Part shown: positions 32,553 to 42,170 of the stretch, piece after piece | How the letters are laid out: each line of letters opens with the position of its first letter | Numbering within the stretch: the stretch's first letter is position 1 | Made by a program: the position numbers and the translations under genes | Origin: CAXSBR01 sp964236495 | GTDB taxonomy: Bacteria > Actinomycetota > Actinomycetes > Mycobacteriales > Jatrophihabitantaceae | Reading direction: 5' to 3' | NCBI GenBank assembly: GCA_964236495.1 | Contig: CAXSBR010000002.1 | Span: 1-64,000 of the forward strand | DNA: 64,000 nucleotides | The notes under the pieces: generated by a model | The model's database searches: none | Told to the model about the DNA's origin: nothing | Seen by the model: the letters and a program-made list of their open reading frames with translations, nothing else

Positions 32553-33812
32553 GTGGCCAGCGACTACGCGCCCGGGCTGAACGAAGCAGCCCCCGGCACA
32601 GTCAGCGCGGCCGGCACGCCGGTCGATGTTCCTCCCGCCCCGGGGCAGCACGCTCGCCAAGAGCATGGCCTGCAAGAGCATGGCCAGCGAGCGCATGGCC
32701 TGCAAGAGGATGGCCTGGCAGAACATGCAATGACCGAACACGACTCTGTCAACCGTGCCGGGGCGCAACACCACTCCGCAGGCCGTCAGTTCGCGGGTGT
32801 GGCCGAGGTTGCCGCACGCATCGCAGGCAACATCGAGCTTGTCATCGAGGGCAAGCCCGACGTGGTTCGACTGGGGATCACCGTTCTTCTGGCCGAGGGC
32901 CACCTGCTCATCGAGGACGTTCCGGGCGTGGGCAAGACCAAGTTCGCCAAGGCGCTGGCGCGCTCGATCGATTGTTCGGTGCGCCGAATCCAGTTCACCC
33001 CCGACCTGTTGCCCAGCGACGTCACCGGCGTCAGCATCTACGCCGCGGACCGGGGCGAGTTCGAGTTCAAGCCCGGCGCGGTGTTCGCCAACATCGTCGT
33101 GGGCGACGAGATCAACCGGGCGTCGCCCAAGACGCAGTCGGCATTGCTGGAGAGCATGGAGGAACGTCAGGTCACCGTCGACACCCAGACGTTCTTTCTG
33201 GAGACGCCTTTCATGGTGTTGGCCACGCAGAACCCGATCGACATGGAAGGCACCTATCCCCTTCCCGAAGCCCAGCGCGACCGGTTCACCGCCCGGATGT
33301 CGATGGGCTATCCCGATCGCAACGCCGAGATGGCGATGCTGGCCGAGCAGGACCACGTCGATCCGCTCGACGATCTCAAGCCGGTGTCGGACGCCACTGA
33401 GATCGGCGATGCCATCGCCGCCGCCCGTCGGGTGCATGTCGCCGACGCGGTGAAGGGCTACGTAGTCGATCTTGCCAACGCCACCCGCACGTCGCCCGAG
33501 ATTGCGCTGGGCGCCTCTCCGCGGGCGGTGCTGCAGCTGATCCGGGCAGCGAAGGCCTGGGCGGCCATCGACGGGCGAGACTTCGTGGTACCCGACGACG
33601 TGCAGCACCTGGTGACGCCGGTGCTGGCACACCGCCTGATCCTGACGTCGGAGGCACAGCTTTCGCGCGCCGACGTTCGCAGCGTGCTGCAGCGCATCGT
33701 GGCCACCGTGGCTGTTCCGCGCGCGACGGCGGCAGCTACTCAAGCAGCGGCCCCTGCGCAAGGTGAGAATCGGCCCGGCTCGCGAGGCGCGTTCTCACTC
33801 GGGCGCCGGTGA
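32553..33812 (+). CDS. MoxR family AAA+ ATPase
   Basis: A 419-residue MoxR-type ATPase with Walker A GVGKTK (in IEDVPGVGKTKFAKAL), Walker B VVGDEINRASPKTQSALLE and the sensor region LATQNPIDMEGTYPLPEAQRDRF. Such ATPases act as chaperones and work with DUF58/VWA partners, encoded next. GTG at 32553 has AAGGG 6 nt upstream. The first 75 residues are low-complexity with a HGLQEHG-type repeat and are probably disordered. Transcribed away from mraZ; its stop overlaps the DUF58 start (GTGA). Confidence 0.92.
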   Translation: MASDYAPGLNEAAPGTVSAAGTPVDVPPAPGQHARQEHGLQEHGQRAHGLQEDGLAEHAMTEHDSVNRAGAQHHSAGRQFAGVAEVAARIAGNIELVIEGKPDVVRLGITVLLAEGHLLIEDVPGVGKTKFAKALARSIDCSVRRIQFTPDLLPSDVTGVSIYAADRGEFEFKPGAVFANIVVGDEINRASPKTQSALLESMEERQVTVDTQTFFLETPFMVLATQNPIDMEGTYPLPEAQRDRFTARMSMGYPDRNAEMAMLAEQDHVDPLDDLKPVSDATEIGDAIAAARRVHVADAVKGYVVDLANATRTSPEIALGASPRAVLQLIRAAKAWAAIDGRDFVVPDDVQHLVTPVLAHRLILTSEAQLSRADVRSVLQRIVATVAVPRATAAATQAAAPAQGENRPGSRGAFSLGRR

Positions 33813-35251
33813 GAGCACCTTCCTTCCAGCTCGGGCTGACCGCCCGAGGCAGCGCCCTGCTCACCGCCGGCGTCACCGCACTGGTGTGCGGCATCGCACT
33901 CGGGCAGCGTGATCTGGTGCGCGTGGCGGTGCTGCTCGTCGCGGCGCCGGTAGTGGCCGGGGTGGTAGTGAACCGGTCGCGCTTGTCGGTGGCCTCGTCG
34001 CGCAGCGTCGCACCGGAGCGCGCTGCGCCCGGGCAGCCCATCGTCGTACGGATCGGCTTGCGCAACGATGCCATGCTGCCCACCGGTTCGTTGATGTTGG
34101 AAGACCAGCTGGCCCAGCCCTTCGCCCAACGCGCGCGATTCACGCTGGACTCGGTGCGTGGACGCGAGGAGCGCTCTCTGGCCTACCAGCTTCCCTCGGT
34201 CGGGCGTGGGCGCTATCGCGTCGGGCCCCTGTCGATGCGCCTCACCGATCCGTTCGGGCTTGTCGAGCGCACCCGGTCGTTCTCCTCTGTCAGCAAGGTG
34301 ATCGTGCTGCCGACCGTGGACTCGCTGCCCGATATCAGCTTGCCCGGTGGATGGGATTCCGCCCAGCAGGCGGGGAGTTCTTCCATCGGCTCGCACGGCT
34401 CGGACGACGCGTCCATCCGCAGCTACCGCTACGGCGATGATTTGCGCAAAGTGCACTGGCGCTCGACGGCACGGCTGGGCTCGATGATGGTTCGGCAGGA
34501 AGAGCGGCCGTGGCACGGGCGCACCACCTTGTTGCTCGACGCCCGTGCGGGTGCACACCGCCGATCCGCCTTGCGTACGAGTGACGCCACCGGTGGCGAT
34601 GGCTCCAGCCAGTTCGGCACTGACGTCGACCGACGCTCCACCGACAGCTTCGAATGGGCCGTGTCCGCAACGGCCAGCATCGCCACGCACCTGAGCTCCA
34701 AGGGCCGCGTAGTCGACGTCGTCGTCGGGGGCACCCGGCTGAGCGCACCGCGACCCGGCGCCCTGCTCGACCAGCTCGCCGTCGTCGAGGCCGCTGACGA
34801 CATTCCGATCTCGGAGTCACTTGCCTTGGCAGACTCGGCCGGCCAGGAGTCCACCGTCATCGCGCTGTTCGGTTCCCTGGACGAACGCAGCCTGCAGATG
34901 GTGACCAGCCGGCACCGTGCCGCGGGCAGCGCGTTGGCGTTGCTCATCGATCCGCCCTCCTTTTCCGGCCGCGGCAGCGACAGTGCTCGCCACCTCACCG
35001 GCAGGGCCGAAGCCGCGCTGACCGGAGCGGGCTGGCGAGTTCACCGAGTGTCGACGTCGGACACCGTCGGCGAGGCCTGGGCAGCCCTGCTCAGTGGGCG
35101 AAGTACGGCCACCGACGTTGGTGCCCCGGTATCCGGAGCCGGGTCGCGGGTGCGCGAGCCGGTCACGCCAGCGCCGGTGACATCAGCGCAGGTGACATCG
35201 GCGCAGGTGACATCGGCGCCGGTTGTTGCCGGAGCGGAGCTGCGCCGGTGA
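33809..35251 (+). CDS. DUF58 domain-containing membrane protein
   Basis: 480 residues: two membrane segments near the N-terminus (about 14-55), an immunoglobulin-like region, then the DUF58 signature DDASIRSYRYGDDLRKVHWRSTAR at about 200-225 and a VWA-like fold. DUF58 proteins are encoded with MoxR ATPases and transglutaminases; the system is thought to act on envelope or protein maturation, with no firmly known activity. The C-terminus contains PVTSAQVTSAQVTSAP from a 15-bp DNA repeat. Both ends overlap neighbouring genes by 4 nt. Confidence 0.9.
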   Translation: MRAPSFQLGLTARGSALLTAGVTALVCGIALGQRDLVRVAVLLVAAPVVAGVVVNRSRLSVASSRSVAPERAAPGQPIVVRIGLRNDAMLPTGSLMLEDQLAQPFAQRARFTLDSVRGREERSLAYQLPSVGRGRYRVGPLSMRLTDPFGLVERTRSFSSVSKVIVLPTVDSLPDISLPGGWDSAQQAGSSSIGSHGSDDASIRSYRYGDDLRKVHWRSTARLGSMMVRQEERPWHGRTTLLLDARAGAHRRSALRTSDATGGDGSSQFGTDVDRRSTDSFEWAVSATASIATHLSSKGRVVDVVVGGTRLSAPRPGALLDQLAVVEAADDIPISESLALADSAGQESTVIALFGSLDERSLQMVTSRHRAAGSALALLIDPPSFSGRGSDSARHLTGRAEAALTGAGWRVHRVSTSDTVGEAWAALLSGRSTATDVGAPVSGAGSRVREPVTPAPVTSAQVTSAQVTSAPVVAGAELRR

Positions 35252-37620
35252 GTACCCCGGCTCAGCAGACTCGCACTCCGGCATCGGCCAGCGAGCCGTC
35301 GACCAGCGAGCCGTCGACCAGTGGGCCGTCGACCAGTGGGCGGTCGAACAGCTCACAGTCCAGCCCGCGCACGCTCGCGCTGGACGACGTCCGCCGAACC
35401 GCACTGGTTGCCGGCGGCACCGTGCTGGGCCTGTTGCCACTGCGCACGGTGTTCGACGACACGCAGTGGCTTCTCGAGGCGGTCGGCGCGGTAATCCTGG
35501 TGATCGGACCCGCCGCGCTGCTGCGTCTGCGCCGCGGCCCCCGGGCGGCCCAGCTGCTGCCCGGACTGGCCCTCGTCCTCGGGTACGCCGTGCTGCTCTA
35601 CCTGCACGCCAGCGCGATCCATGGCGTGTTGCCCTGGCGCGAGTCATGGCACGTGCTGGGCCAACTGCGCCGGCAGGCGAACAGCCAGGTTGCCGAGAAC
35701 GTCGCCCCGATGACGTCCACGCGTGCATTACGCATCCAGATCGTGCCGGGCCTGGCGTTGCTGGCCGCAGTGATCGACTACCTGGCCGTGGTTAGGCGCT
35801 CGCCCGCGCTGGCCGGCATACCCCTGCTTGCCCTGTTCACGATTTGCGGCGCCAGCGCTGGAACGTCGGTGGGATGGTTTCCCTTTGCCGGCGCGGCCGC
35901 CGGTTTCCTGCTGATCCTGTCAGCCGACGCCCGGATCAACCTGCTGCGCTGGGGCCGCGTCATACCTCGTCGCAGCGGTGACGGCAGCGGCGTTCCGCGG
36001 CTGGCCTTGTCGGGCCGTCGCATCGGCGTGCTGGCGTTGCTGCTGGCGCTCGTGGTGCCGATGGGGGTGCCCGGCCTGTCCCGCAACCTGCTCGCGGCTG
36101 CGTTCCATCAGCAGTCCGGCGGCGGTGGCGGCGGCGCCACCGGCACCGGATTGTCGCCGTTCGCGGGCCTGCGGGGCAGTCTCGCCCAGAGCAAGACGGT
36201 CGAGCTGATGACCGTGCACGTGTCGGGCTCCACCAACCCGTTCTACCTGCGGTCCAAGGTGCTGGATCAGTTCACCACCACCGGATGGAGGGCCGGCGGA
36301 GTTCCGGACACGACCGTGCCGTTGGGTACTGAGCCGCTGGCCGGCGATCCGCCGCGCGGGCCCAGCGTGCACTTCACCGCCCACGTCCAGGTGTCGGGCC
36401 TGGCCGACACCGCGGTTCCCACCTTCGGCACGCTGCAGTCGCTGCGCGGCCTGCCCGCAGCCTGGAACTTCAGCGTGGAGCAGTCCGTCGTCGCCGGTGG
36501 CCACACCACCCGAAACCTGACCTATGACGAGACAGTCGCCCAACCCGCTCCCTCGACTGGCGACCTTCGGGCCGCAGCCCCGCAGTCCAGGGCCGGCGAT
36601 GATCCGCGCTGGCGGGCATTGCCGGCATCGCTACCGTTGCAGGTGCGCACAATGACCGACGACCTCACCGTAGGCAAGAGCACCGCCTACGACCGTGCCC
36701 GTGCGCTGAACGACTTCTTCACCGACCCGAACAATGGCTTTGTTTACAACCTGCAGACCAAGGACGGTGACTCGGGCAGCGACCTGGTGGACTTCCTCAC
36801 CAATCGAACCGGCTTTTGCCAGCAGTACGCCGCTGCGCTGGCCGTGATGCTGCGGCTGAGCAACATTCCGGCGCGGGTCGTGCTGGGCTACACCCACGAC
36901 GCGGCGAACAAGGACGGCGACTTCGTCGTCACCAACCACGACGCACATTCGTGGGTGGAGGCCTACCTGCCCCAGGTCGGATGGCTCCCGTTCGACCCGA
37001 CGCCGATCGATCCCAGCCGCGCCAGCAGGCTCGCCTACGCACCGCGCCCGAGTGTGGCGAACGCACCCGCCGCAGCACGGGAGACCAAGCCCCGCGCCAG
37101 CACTCAGCGCCCGAGCCCGACAACGTCCTCGGCGGCGCCCGCCGCTGTCGGCAGTACCTCCGGTGGCGTGCACATCACGGTGCCGACCTGGATCTGGCGG
37201 CTGCTGCTGATGGTGGCCCTGCTCGCGCTGGCCTTGCTGGTGCTGCCGCTCGGGCGCGGAGTTCAGCGACGCATCCGCCTGCGCAACGCGCACCAGTCCG
37301 GTAGCGCCGAACCGTTGTGGACCGAGCTGGCAGCCAGTGCACGCGACAGCGGCGCCGGCTGGTCGGCGGCACTCACGCCGCGCCAGGTGCCAGGATGGCT
37401 CGCCGGCCTGGGTATCACCGACTCCGCCGACGTCACCAGGTTGGCGCACAGGGTGGAGTCCGAGCGATACGCCGCTGCAGTCGATCAGTCCACCGCGGCT
37501 GAGCTCACCGACTACAGCCACACCGTCTCGACCGCATCGACGCAGCTCTCGCACCGTCTGGACCGGTGGCGCCGACTCACGTCATGGTTGCTACCCGCGT
37601 CGTTGGTCCGCCGGCGCTGA
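35248..37620 (+). CDS. Transglutaminase-like membrane protein (DUF3488/TgpA type)
   Basis: 790 residues: a Ser/Thr/Pro-rich start with a SEPSTSEPSTSGPSTS repeat, about six membrane helices in residues 50-290, an extracytoplasmic region with the transglutaminase core (about 465-590), and one further membrane helix at about 650 before a cytoplasmic tail. The triad is visible as Cys in GFCQQYAAALA, His in HDAHSWVEAYL and Asp in PFDPTP. Third gene of the moxR-DUF58-transglutaminase operon, which is conserved beside the dcw cluster in actinobacteria. The substrate is unknown. Confidence 0.9.
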   Translation: MSTPAQQTRTPASASEPSTSEPSTSGPSTSGRSNSSQSSPRTLALDDVRRTALVAGGTVLGLLPLRTVFDDTQWLLEAVGAVILVIGPAALLRLRRGPRAAQLLPGLALVLGYAVLLYLHASAIHGVLPWRESWHVLGQLRRQANSQVAENVAPMTSTRALRIQIVPGLALLAAVIDYLAVVRRSPALAGIPLLALFTICGASAGTSVGWFPFAGAAAGFLLILSADARINLLRWGRVIPRRSGDGSGVPRLALSGRRIGVLALLLALVVPMGVPGLSRNLLAAAFHQQSGGGGGGATGTGLSPFAGLRGSLAQSKTVELMTVHVSGSTNPFYLRSKVLDQFTTTGWRAGGVPDTTVPLGTEPLAGDPPRGPSVHFTAHVQVSGLADTAVPTFGTLQSLRGLPAAWNFSVEQSVVAGGHTTRNLTYDETVAQPAPSTGDLRAAAPQSRAGDDPRWRALPASLPLQVRTMTDDLTVGKSTAYDRARALNDFFTDPNNGFVYNLQTKDGDSGSDLVDFLTNRTGFCQQYAAALAVMLRLSNIPARVVLGYTHDAANKDGDFVVTNHDAHSWVEAYLPQVGWLPFDPTPIDPSRASRLAYAPRPSVANAPAAARETKPRASTQRPSPTTSSAAPAAVGSTSGGVHITVPTWIWRLLLMVALLALALLVLPLGRGVQRRIRLRNAHQSGSAEPLWTELAASARDSGAGWSAALTPRQVPGWLAGLGITDSADVTRLAHRVESERYAAAVDQSTAAELTDYSHTVSTASTQLSHRLDRWRRLTSWLLPASLVRRR

Positions 37621-37643
37621 GCTGATTCCGCCGGCGCTGCGAC

Positions 37644-37755
37644 GATCCAGCGCCGCTGAGTCGATCCAGCGTTGCTGAGTCGATCCAGCGCTGCTGAGTC
37701 GATCCAGCGCTGCTGAGTCGATCCAGCGCCGCTGCGCTGTTCCAGCGACGTAGTC
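37644..37755. repeat. 19-bp tandem repeat downstream of the transglutaminase gene
   Basis: Four consecutive units of GATCCAGCGCTGCTGAGTC with small variations, followed by two decayed units. It fills the first quarter of the gene-free stretch 37621-38063. The remainder of that stretch has no convincing coding sequence; it holds a few similar copies of the short string TACTGCTC, whose meaning is unclear. Confidence 0.85.
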
Positions 37756-38063
37756 ACCCCGTCGAGCAGCCTGGATTTTCGGTATACCGAACCATGGTGC
37801 AAGGCGCAGCTACAAGTGTCGACGGCTACCTAGGTTGACGCCTCTGCTGGCGACGCCGCTCGCACCGACGGCTACTGCCGAACGCGTTGGCGGTGGATGG
37901 ACGCAAGGCTGGTACGAGCTGCGCTCGGCAGCAGCGGCTCGGGCGATTACTGCTCCGGTCTTCATGCCAACACCACGTCGGGATCCAGGGGCGCGGATCG
38001 GGCGGTCGGCGTCATGTTCGCCGACCGCGAGTTACTGCTCTGGCGGGCTACCGTTCTCGGCGA

Positions 38064-38453
38064 CTACTGCTCGTCAAAACGTCGGCGTAGCCGGTCTTCC
38101 ATGCGTTCCTTCATCCCCGACTGGCGACGAGACCGGCCTGAGCCGGCGGAATAGACGATCCCCATTGGGCCGTCGGGAACCGCGTCCGAGCGCTTCGATC
38201 CGCTCATCGCGTAGACGCACGCGGCTACGACCAGCACAAAGCCGAGGACGCCCACGGCAGGTTGTTTGGCAAACAGGGCCAGCAACACGACGACAAATCC
38301 AAGCACGACGCCCAACGCCGCCACGGCGTACCTCCGCCGGGTGCGCGCGCCGGAATTGACCCGGCGCACCGTCGAGGCGAACTTAGGATCTTCGGCGTAC
38401 AGGCCTTGCTCGATCTGTTCGAGTAGACGCTGTTCATGCTCGGAGAGCGGCAT
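38064..38453 (-). CDS. DUF3040 domain-containing membrane protein
   Basis: 129 residues starting MPLSEHEQRLLEQIEQGLYAEDP, the signature of this actinobacterial family (Rv2169c in M. tuberculosis). Two membrane helices lie at about 42-62 and 65-83, followed by a basic tail. ATG has GGAGG 8 nt upstream. Function unknown; a small envelope protein encoded near the dcw and dinB genes in many actinomycetes. Confidence 0.92.
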   Translation of the reverse strand: MPLSEHEQRLLEQIEQGLYAEDPKFASTVRRVNSGARTRRRYAVAALGVVLGFVVVLLALFAKQPAVGVLGFVLVVAACVYAMSGSKRSDAVPDGPMGIVYSAGSGRSRRQSGMKERMEDRLRRRFDEQ

Positions 38454-38711
38454 GGGGTGCCCTCCTCATTCGGTCGCGTGCGAGATGCACAGGGTGGCTG
38501 AAGTCGAGCATACGAGGCGATTCACCAGCGCGAAAGCCGAACGCAACAGCGATGGAACAGGAGGACGAAAAGGAGCCTAAACCGGTGCTGGTAGTGGCAT
38601 CGACACTAGTCACCTCAGGGCTTGGACGCTCGCGTCTCGCGAACGTACAAAGCGGCGATTTCAAGCGTCGCTGGCTGGCTCGTTGCCATCTCTGGGGCGT
38701 CGCGGTGGTGG

Positions 38712-40052
38712 TCATCGTGGTGGTTTGTCCCGAGGCTGGATGGGCACGGCGGCCGCGCCGTCCATACCGACGAGCGTGGCCGGCAGCAGCGCTGCTGCAC
38801 CGAATCGCCGGCGGGCCTCGTCAGCGACCCGGCCCAGAACCGCTCCCTGCGCCGCCGAGTCCGACTCCACCGGTCCGTGCGGCACGGAGTCCGCCGCCGC
38901 CGATTCGTGCGCGGCTCCGTTGTTGCCGCTGAGCAGGCCGTCGAGGGTCAGCTGACGAGTGGCGGTGGCCGCCGACGACAACGCCTCGGCCTTGACTCCC
39001 AGCAGCCGCAGCCGCGGCTGGTCGAGCCCGAGCGCTGCGTACAGTTCGACCGCCTCGCCGTACAGCTCGGCGCCGCTGTCGGTTCCGTCGGCCAGCGTGT
39101 GAACCCGGGTAACGGTGCGGAAGTCAGCGAAGCGGACCTTGATCCCCACAGTTCGGCTGACCAGTCCCCGCCCGCGCAGGCGGGAAGCAACCTCGTGGCA
39201 GAGGCGTAGCAGCTGAGCATGCACGTCGGCAGAGGTGGTGAGGTCGATGTCGAACGTGGACTCCGAAGAAATCGACTTCTCCTCCTGATGCGGGCGGACC
39301 GAACGAGTATCGATGCCGGCGGCCAGGGCAGCGAGATGCGCCGCGCTGTGCACGCCCAGTGCGCGGGTCAGTACCGCCGGCTCGGTCCCGGCGACATCAC
39401 TGATGGTGCGCAGCCCCAGACGCGTCAATCGCTGCGCCGCACTGGGACCGACGCCCCACAGCGCGGTAATGGGTAGCGGATGCAGGAACGCCAGCACATC
39501 GCCGGCCGGCACCACCAGCAAACCGTTCGGCTTGCACCGCGCCGACGCGATCTTGGCGACGAACTTCGTGGGTGCTATTCCCACCGAGCACGTCAACGCC
39601 AGCTCGTCCTGGACACGGCGGCGGATGTGCCGGGCGATGTCGGTCGATCGGCCCAGGCGCCGGCGGGCGCCGGACACGTCGAGAAACGCCTCGTCCAGCG
39701 ACAGCGGCTCGACCAGATCGGTGACGTCGCGCAGGATCGCCATCACCGCTCGCGACGCCGCCACGTACTCGGTGCGATCCACGGGCAGCACGACCAGATC
39801 ACGACAGGCCCGTAGGGCCATCGACATCGCCATTGCGCTGCGGATGCCGTACCGACGGGCTTCGTAGGACGCCGCCGCAACGACGCCCCGTGTTCCGCCG
39901 CCTACGACGACAGGGCGCCCGCGCAGCTCCGGCCGGCGCCGAACTTCGACGCTGGCGAAGAAGGCGTCCATATCGACGTGCAGGATCGAGCAGTCAGAAT
40001 CGTCGCCATCGGTTTCTCCGCCGTGCCGCTCGAGGTCCGCGCTACGTCCCAT
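38712..40052 (-). CDS. dinB: DNA polymerase IV (DinB, Y-family)
   Basis: Error-prone translesion polymerase, 446 residues. Catalytic acidic residues appear in LHVDMDAFFASVE near the N-terminus and PLSLDEAFLDV at about 120. The steric region YEARRYGIRSAM, the helix-hairpin-helix (WGVGPSAAQRLTRLG) and the little-finger domain are all present. RQLTLDGLL near residue 370 looks like a sliding-clamp-binding motif. A disordered tail of about 75 residues follows. No LexA-type box was recognised upstream. Confidence 0.94.
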   Translation of the reverse strand: MGRSADLERHGGETDGDDSDCSILHVDMDAFFASVEVRRRPELRGRPVVVGGGTRGVVAAASYEARRYGIRSAMAMSMALRACRDLVVLPVDRTEYVAASRAVMAILRDVTDLVEPLSLDEAFLDVSGARRRLGRSTDIARHIRRRVQDELALTCSVGIAPTKFVAKIASARCKPNGLLVVPAGDVLAFLHPLPITALWGVGPSAAQRLTRLGLRTISDVAGTEPAVLTRALGVHSAAHLAALAAGIDTRSVRPHQEEKSISSESTFDIDLTTSADVHAQLLRLCHEVASRLRGRGLVSRTVGIKVRFADFRTVTRVHTLADGTDSGAELYGEAVELYAALGLDQPRLRLLGVKAEALSSAATATRQLTLDGLLSGNNGAAHESAAADSVPHGPVESDSAAQGAVLGRVADEARRRFGAAALLPATLVGMDGAAAVPIQPRDKPPR

Positions 40053-40698
40053 CGCTGGGTCCTGTGCTCCGCCGGTTTTGCTGGCCCTGCTGGCCGTCCT
40101 TGCGCGTCGCCGGGTCGATACCGTCAGTTAGAGCAGTAAAGCCGCTGCCTGCGGTGGCGAACAGCCGCTGATATTCGCAGATCCGGTCGGCCGCACCGGC
40201 ACTGACTGGTCCGGGCTCACCGTTCAGCTGAACGGTGCCCCGGGCGGGCCGCCTTTGCTGCCCGCTCTTGCGCGGTACCGCTCCGTTAGCGGCAGTACGA
40301 CCAGCAAAGCCGCCGCCGGGGCCGCCCCTGCCCGCCGCTCTGGTCGTATCTGAGCTGCTCGTCGGTGCACTGATCATTGGTGTATTGGTCCCGCCGCGGC
40401 GGTCACTCCTGCACCGTCTGCGGCGACGGACGAGCCGCGCTGCTGCGGTCTTCCCGCGCTGGCTGCAGAAACCCGCCATGCGCTGCGCGAAACCTGCCAT
40501 GCGCTGCGCGACACCCGCGCAGGCCGCGCGAAACCTGCCATGCGCTGCGCGACACCCGCGCATGCCGCGGGAGACCTGCCCATGTGCGGCGAACCCGCAA
40601 GTGCGCTGCGCGAGACCTGCCCACGCGCTGGGCGAACCGTCGCCTTGCCACTGGTGTCCGCTCTCTGCCGTGGGCCACTCAACTGTCCGATGTGCAAG
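40053..40698. other. Gene-free stretch upstream of dinB
   Basis: These 646 nt carry open frames on both strands, but their translations are low-complexity and resemble no family, so none is called. The stretch contains degenerate direct repeats near 40066-40110 and 40240-40275 (CTTTGCTGxCCxxCTTGCGC-like) and a tandem array at 40468-40638. Confidence 0.5.
40468..40638. repeat. Degenerate 21-bp tandem repeat
   Basis: Three near-identical units of GAAACCTGCCATGCGCTGCGC (40468, 40489, 40530) alternate with more diverged units (GACACCCGCGCAGGCCGCGC and similar) through 40638. It lies between dinB and the methyltransferase gene. It is not a CRISPR: there are no unique spacers. Confidence 0.8.
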
Positions 40699-41526
40699 TC
40701 AGTCCGCCCGATGGGCGAGCAGGTGCAGCTGGCCGGCGATCTCGCGATAGGGCGATTGAGTGGCGGCGCGCCCGTCCAACTCGGCCAAGGCCTGAACCGC
40801 CCCGGGCTGACCATCCAGAACAGATCCGGGAACCATGGAGCTGATGGCGTTCAATCCCAGCGTGCTCACGACCTCGCAGCCCTGAGCCTCCACCAGCGCA
40901 CGCAGACGGTCGAGATCCAGGCCGCGGTCGTTCGGCTGCTCGTCCTGGGCGATCCACTCGCGCAGAGCGGCGTCGAACTCTCCGCTCAGCGCTCGGGCGA
41001 GCACGGCCGACACCGGATTGGGCACGACAATGCTGAGGTAGCCGCCGACGGCGACGGCGCGGGCAGCGGCCGAGACGACGGCGGCCGGATCAGCGGTGCC
41101 AGCCAGCACATCGTGTACGAGCACCAGATCGACCGATCTCGGCGCGACGAGCTCGCCCAGATCGTCCACATCAGCCTGGAGGCCGTGCACATGCGAGGCG
41201 ACTCCGGCCTCGCCCGCCCGCCGACTGAGTATTGCCAGCGCGTCGATACTTGCGTCGATGACCGTTACCTCGGCACCATGCAGCGCAAGCGGCACGGCAC
41301 GCCGGCCGCTACCCCCACCGCAATCCAGCGCGTACGGGCGATCGCCGGTGGTGGCCATGATCGACGAAACGCCATTCGCTCTACGGGACGTGAGCAGATC
41401 GACGACGCCCGCCAGCGTCGCGTCCAGCGGTTGCGCCCCCGCGCCGCTGCCCGGCCCGACGGCCGCGCCGATGTTGGCGCCGGCGGGTGTTGCGCCGGAA
41501 TGCGTCGCGCCAGGGTGTGTCGCCAC
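40699..41526 (-). CDS. Class I SAM-dependent methyltransferase
   Basis: About 275 residues with the SAM-binding motif ALDCGGGSGRRAVPLALHGAEVTVIDAS at about 65-92 and VDLVLVHDVL later. Substrate unknown. An upstream TTG is possible, but GTG at 41526 is preferred because TAGGGT lies 7 nt before it, fitting a leaderless transcript. The N-terminus is an Ala/Thr/Gly-rich stretch. It sits with dinB and a SAV_6107-type HEPN gene, a grouping found in other actinomycetes. Confidence 0.85.
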   Translation of the reverse strand: MATHPGATHSGATPAGANIGAAVGPGSGAGAQPLDATLAGVVDLLTSRRANGVSSIMATTGDRPYALDCGGGSGRRAVPLALHGAEVTVIDASIDALAILSRRAGEAGVASHVHGLQADVDDLGELVAPRSVDLVLVHDVLAGTADPAAVVSAAARAVAVGGYLSIVVPNPVSAVLARALSGEFDAALREWIAQDEQPNDRGLDLDRLRALVEAQGCEVVSTLGLNAISSMVPGSVLDGQPGAVQALAELDGRAATQSPYREIAGQLHLLAHRAD

Positions 41527-41533
41527 AGGTGCG

Positions 41534-41539
41534 ACCCTA
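41534..41539 (-). promoter_or_regulatory. -10 element for leaderless methyltransferase gene
   Basis: TAGGGT (TAnnnT, minus strand) ends 7 nt before the GTG at 41526. No ribosome-binding site is seen. Confidence 0.4.
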
Positions 41540-41569
41540 ACGCTCGGCAACCCAGTTGCTCACTGCACC

Positions 41570-42058
41570 TCAGCTCGCCCGAGACATTGTCTCGGCCGCC
41601 CGCTGCGGCGCAGGCGCAATCTGCTCGAATTCTACGTCAGCCCCAGTTGCCGCTTGGGAAACGAGCACGCCACACAGGTCGAGGAACGTCTGCACGGCCG
41701 ATGTCAGCTCGAGGGAGTCAGCCTCGGTGACGGTGGTGAGCACTCCGGCGTCAGCAGCCGCGCGCTGAGGAGCACCGGCGGCGAAGTACTCCGCCCACGG
41801 CGCCAGCGGCGGCAGCATCTTGGTCAGCAACACCCAGGCGCTGGTCGGGCGCCGAGCGACGCGCTGACCTGGTTCGGTGTAGGCACTGAGCAGTGCCGCC
41901 GTCGCCCGCAGCGCCGCGAGATGTGCAAGACGGAAACGATCGGCCGCACGAGGTTGTTTGCGGGCGTCGACCAGGAGATCTCGAGCCTGGTCGAGCACGG
42001 CGTCGCACGACCACAGCGCGCCGAACGGCCTCAGCATCGGTGCTGTCATCATGTCCAT
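41570..42058 (-). CDS. SAV_6107-like HEPN domain protein
   Basis: About 162 residues, all-helical, with RFRLAHLAALRATAALLSAY as the recognisable core of the SAV_6107 family; the central part (RRPTSAWVLLTKMLPPLAPWAEYFAAGA) also fits. The family belongs to the HEPN group, but the RNase-type RxxxxH motif is not evident, and its function is unknown. Several ATG codons cluster at 42049-42058; one at 42103 would add 15 residues. The gene ends 19 nt before the methyltransferase TTG and is probably co-transcribed. Confidence 0.75.
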   Translation of the reverse strand: MDMMTAPMLRPFGALWSCDAVLDQARDLLVDARKQPRAADRFRLAHLAALRATAALLSAYTEPGQRVARRPTSAWVLLTKMLPPLAPWAEYFAAGAPQRAAADAGVLTTVTEADSLELTSAVQTFLDLCGVLVSQAATGADVEFEQIAPAPQRAAETMSRAS

Positions 42059-42170
42059 CTTTCTTTCGAGCTGTCGAGATTCGTTAGAACGTGTGTTCGA
42101 CATTACGGTGCTGGGACGCGGGGCGCAAGAGGCAACTCAGTACTCGCGACGCAGGTCCGCAGCGCGCTGC

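Noticed and set aside
37644..37755. CRISPR array
   Set aside because: Units are directly adjacent with no unique spacers, and no cas gene is nearby. The same applies to 40468-40638 and 59918-60016.
40042..40563. 173-codon minus-strand frame upstream of dinB
   Set aside because: It consists largely of the tandem repeat and Arg/Gly-rich sequence, overlaps the dinB start out of frame and matches no family I recognise.
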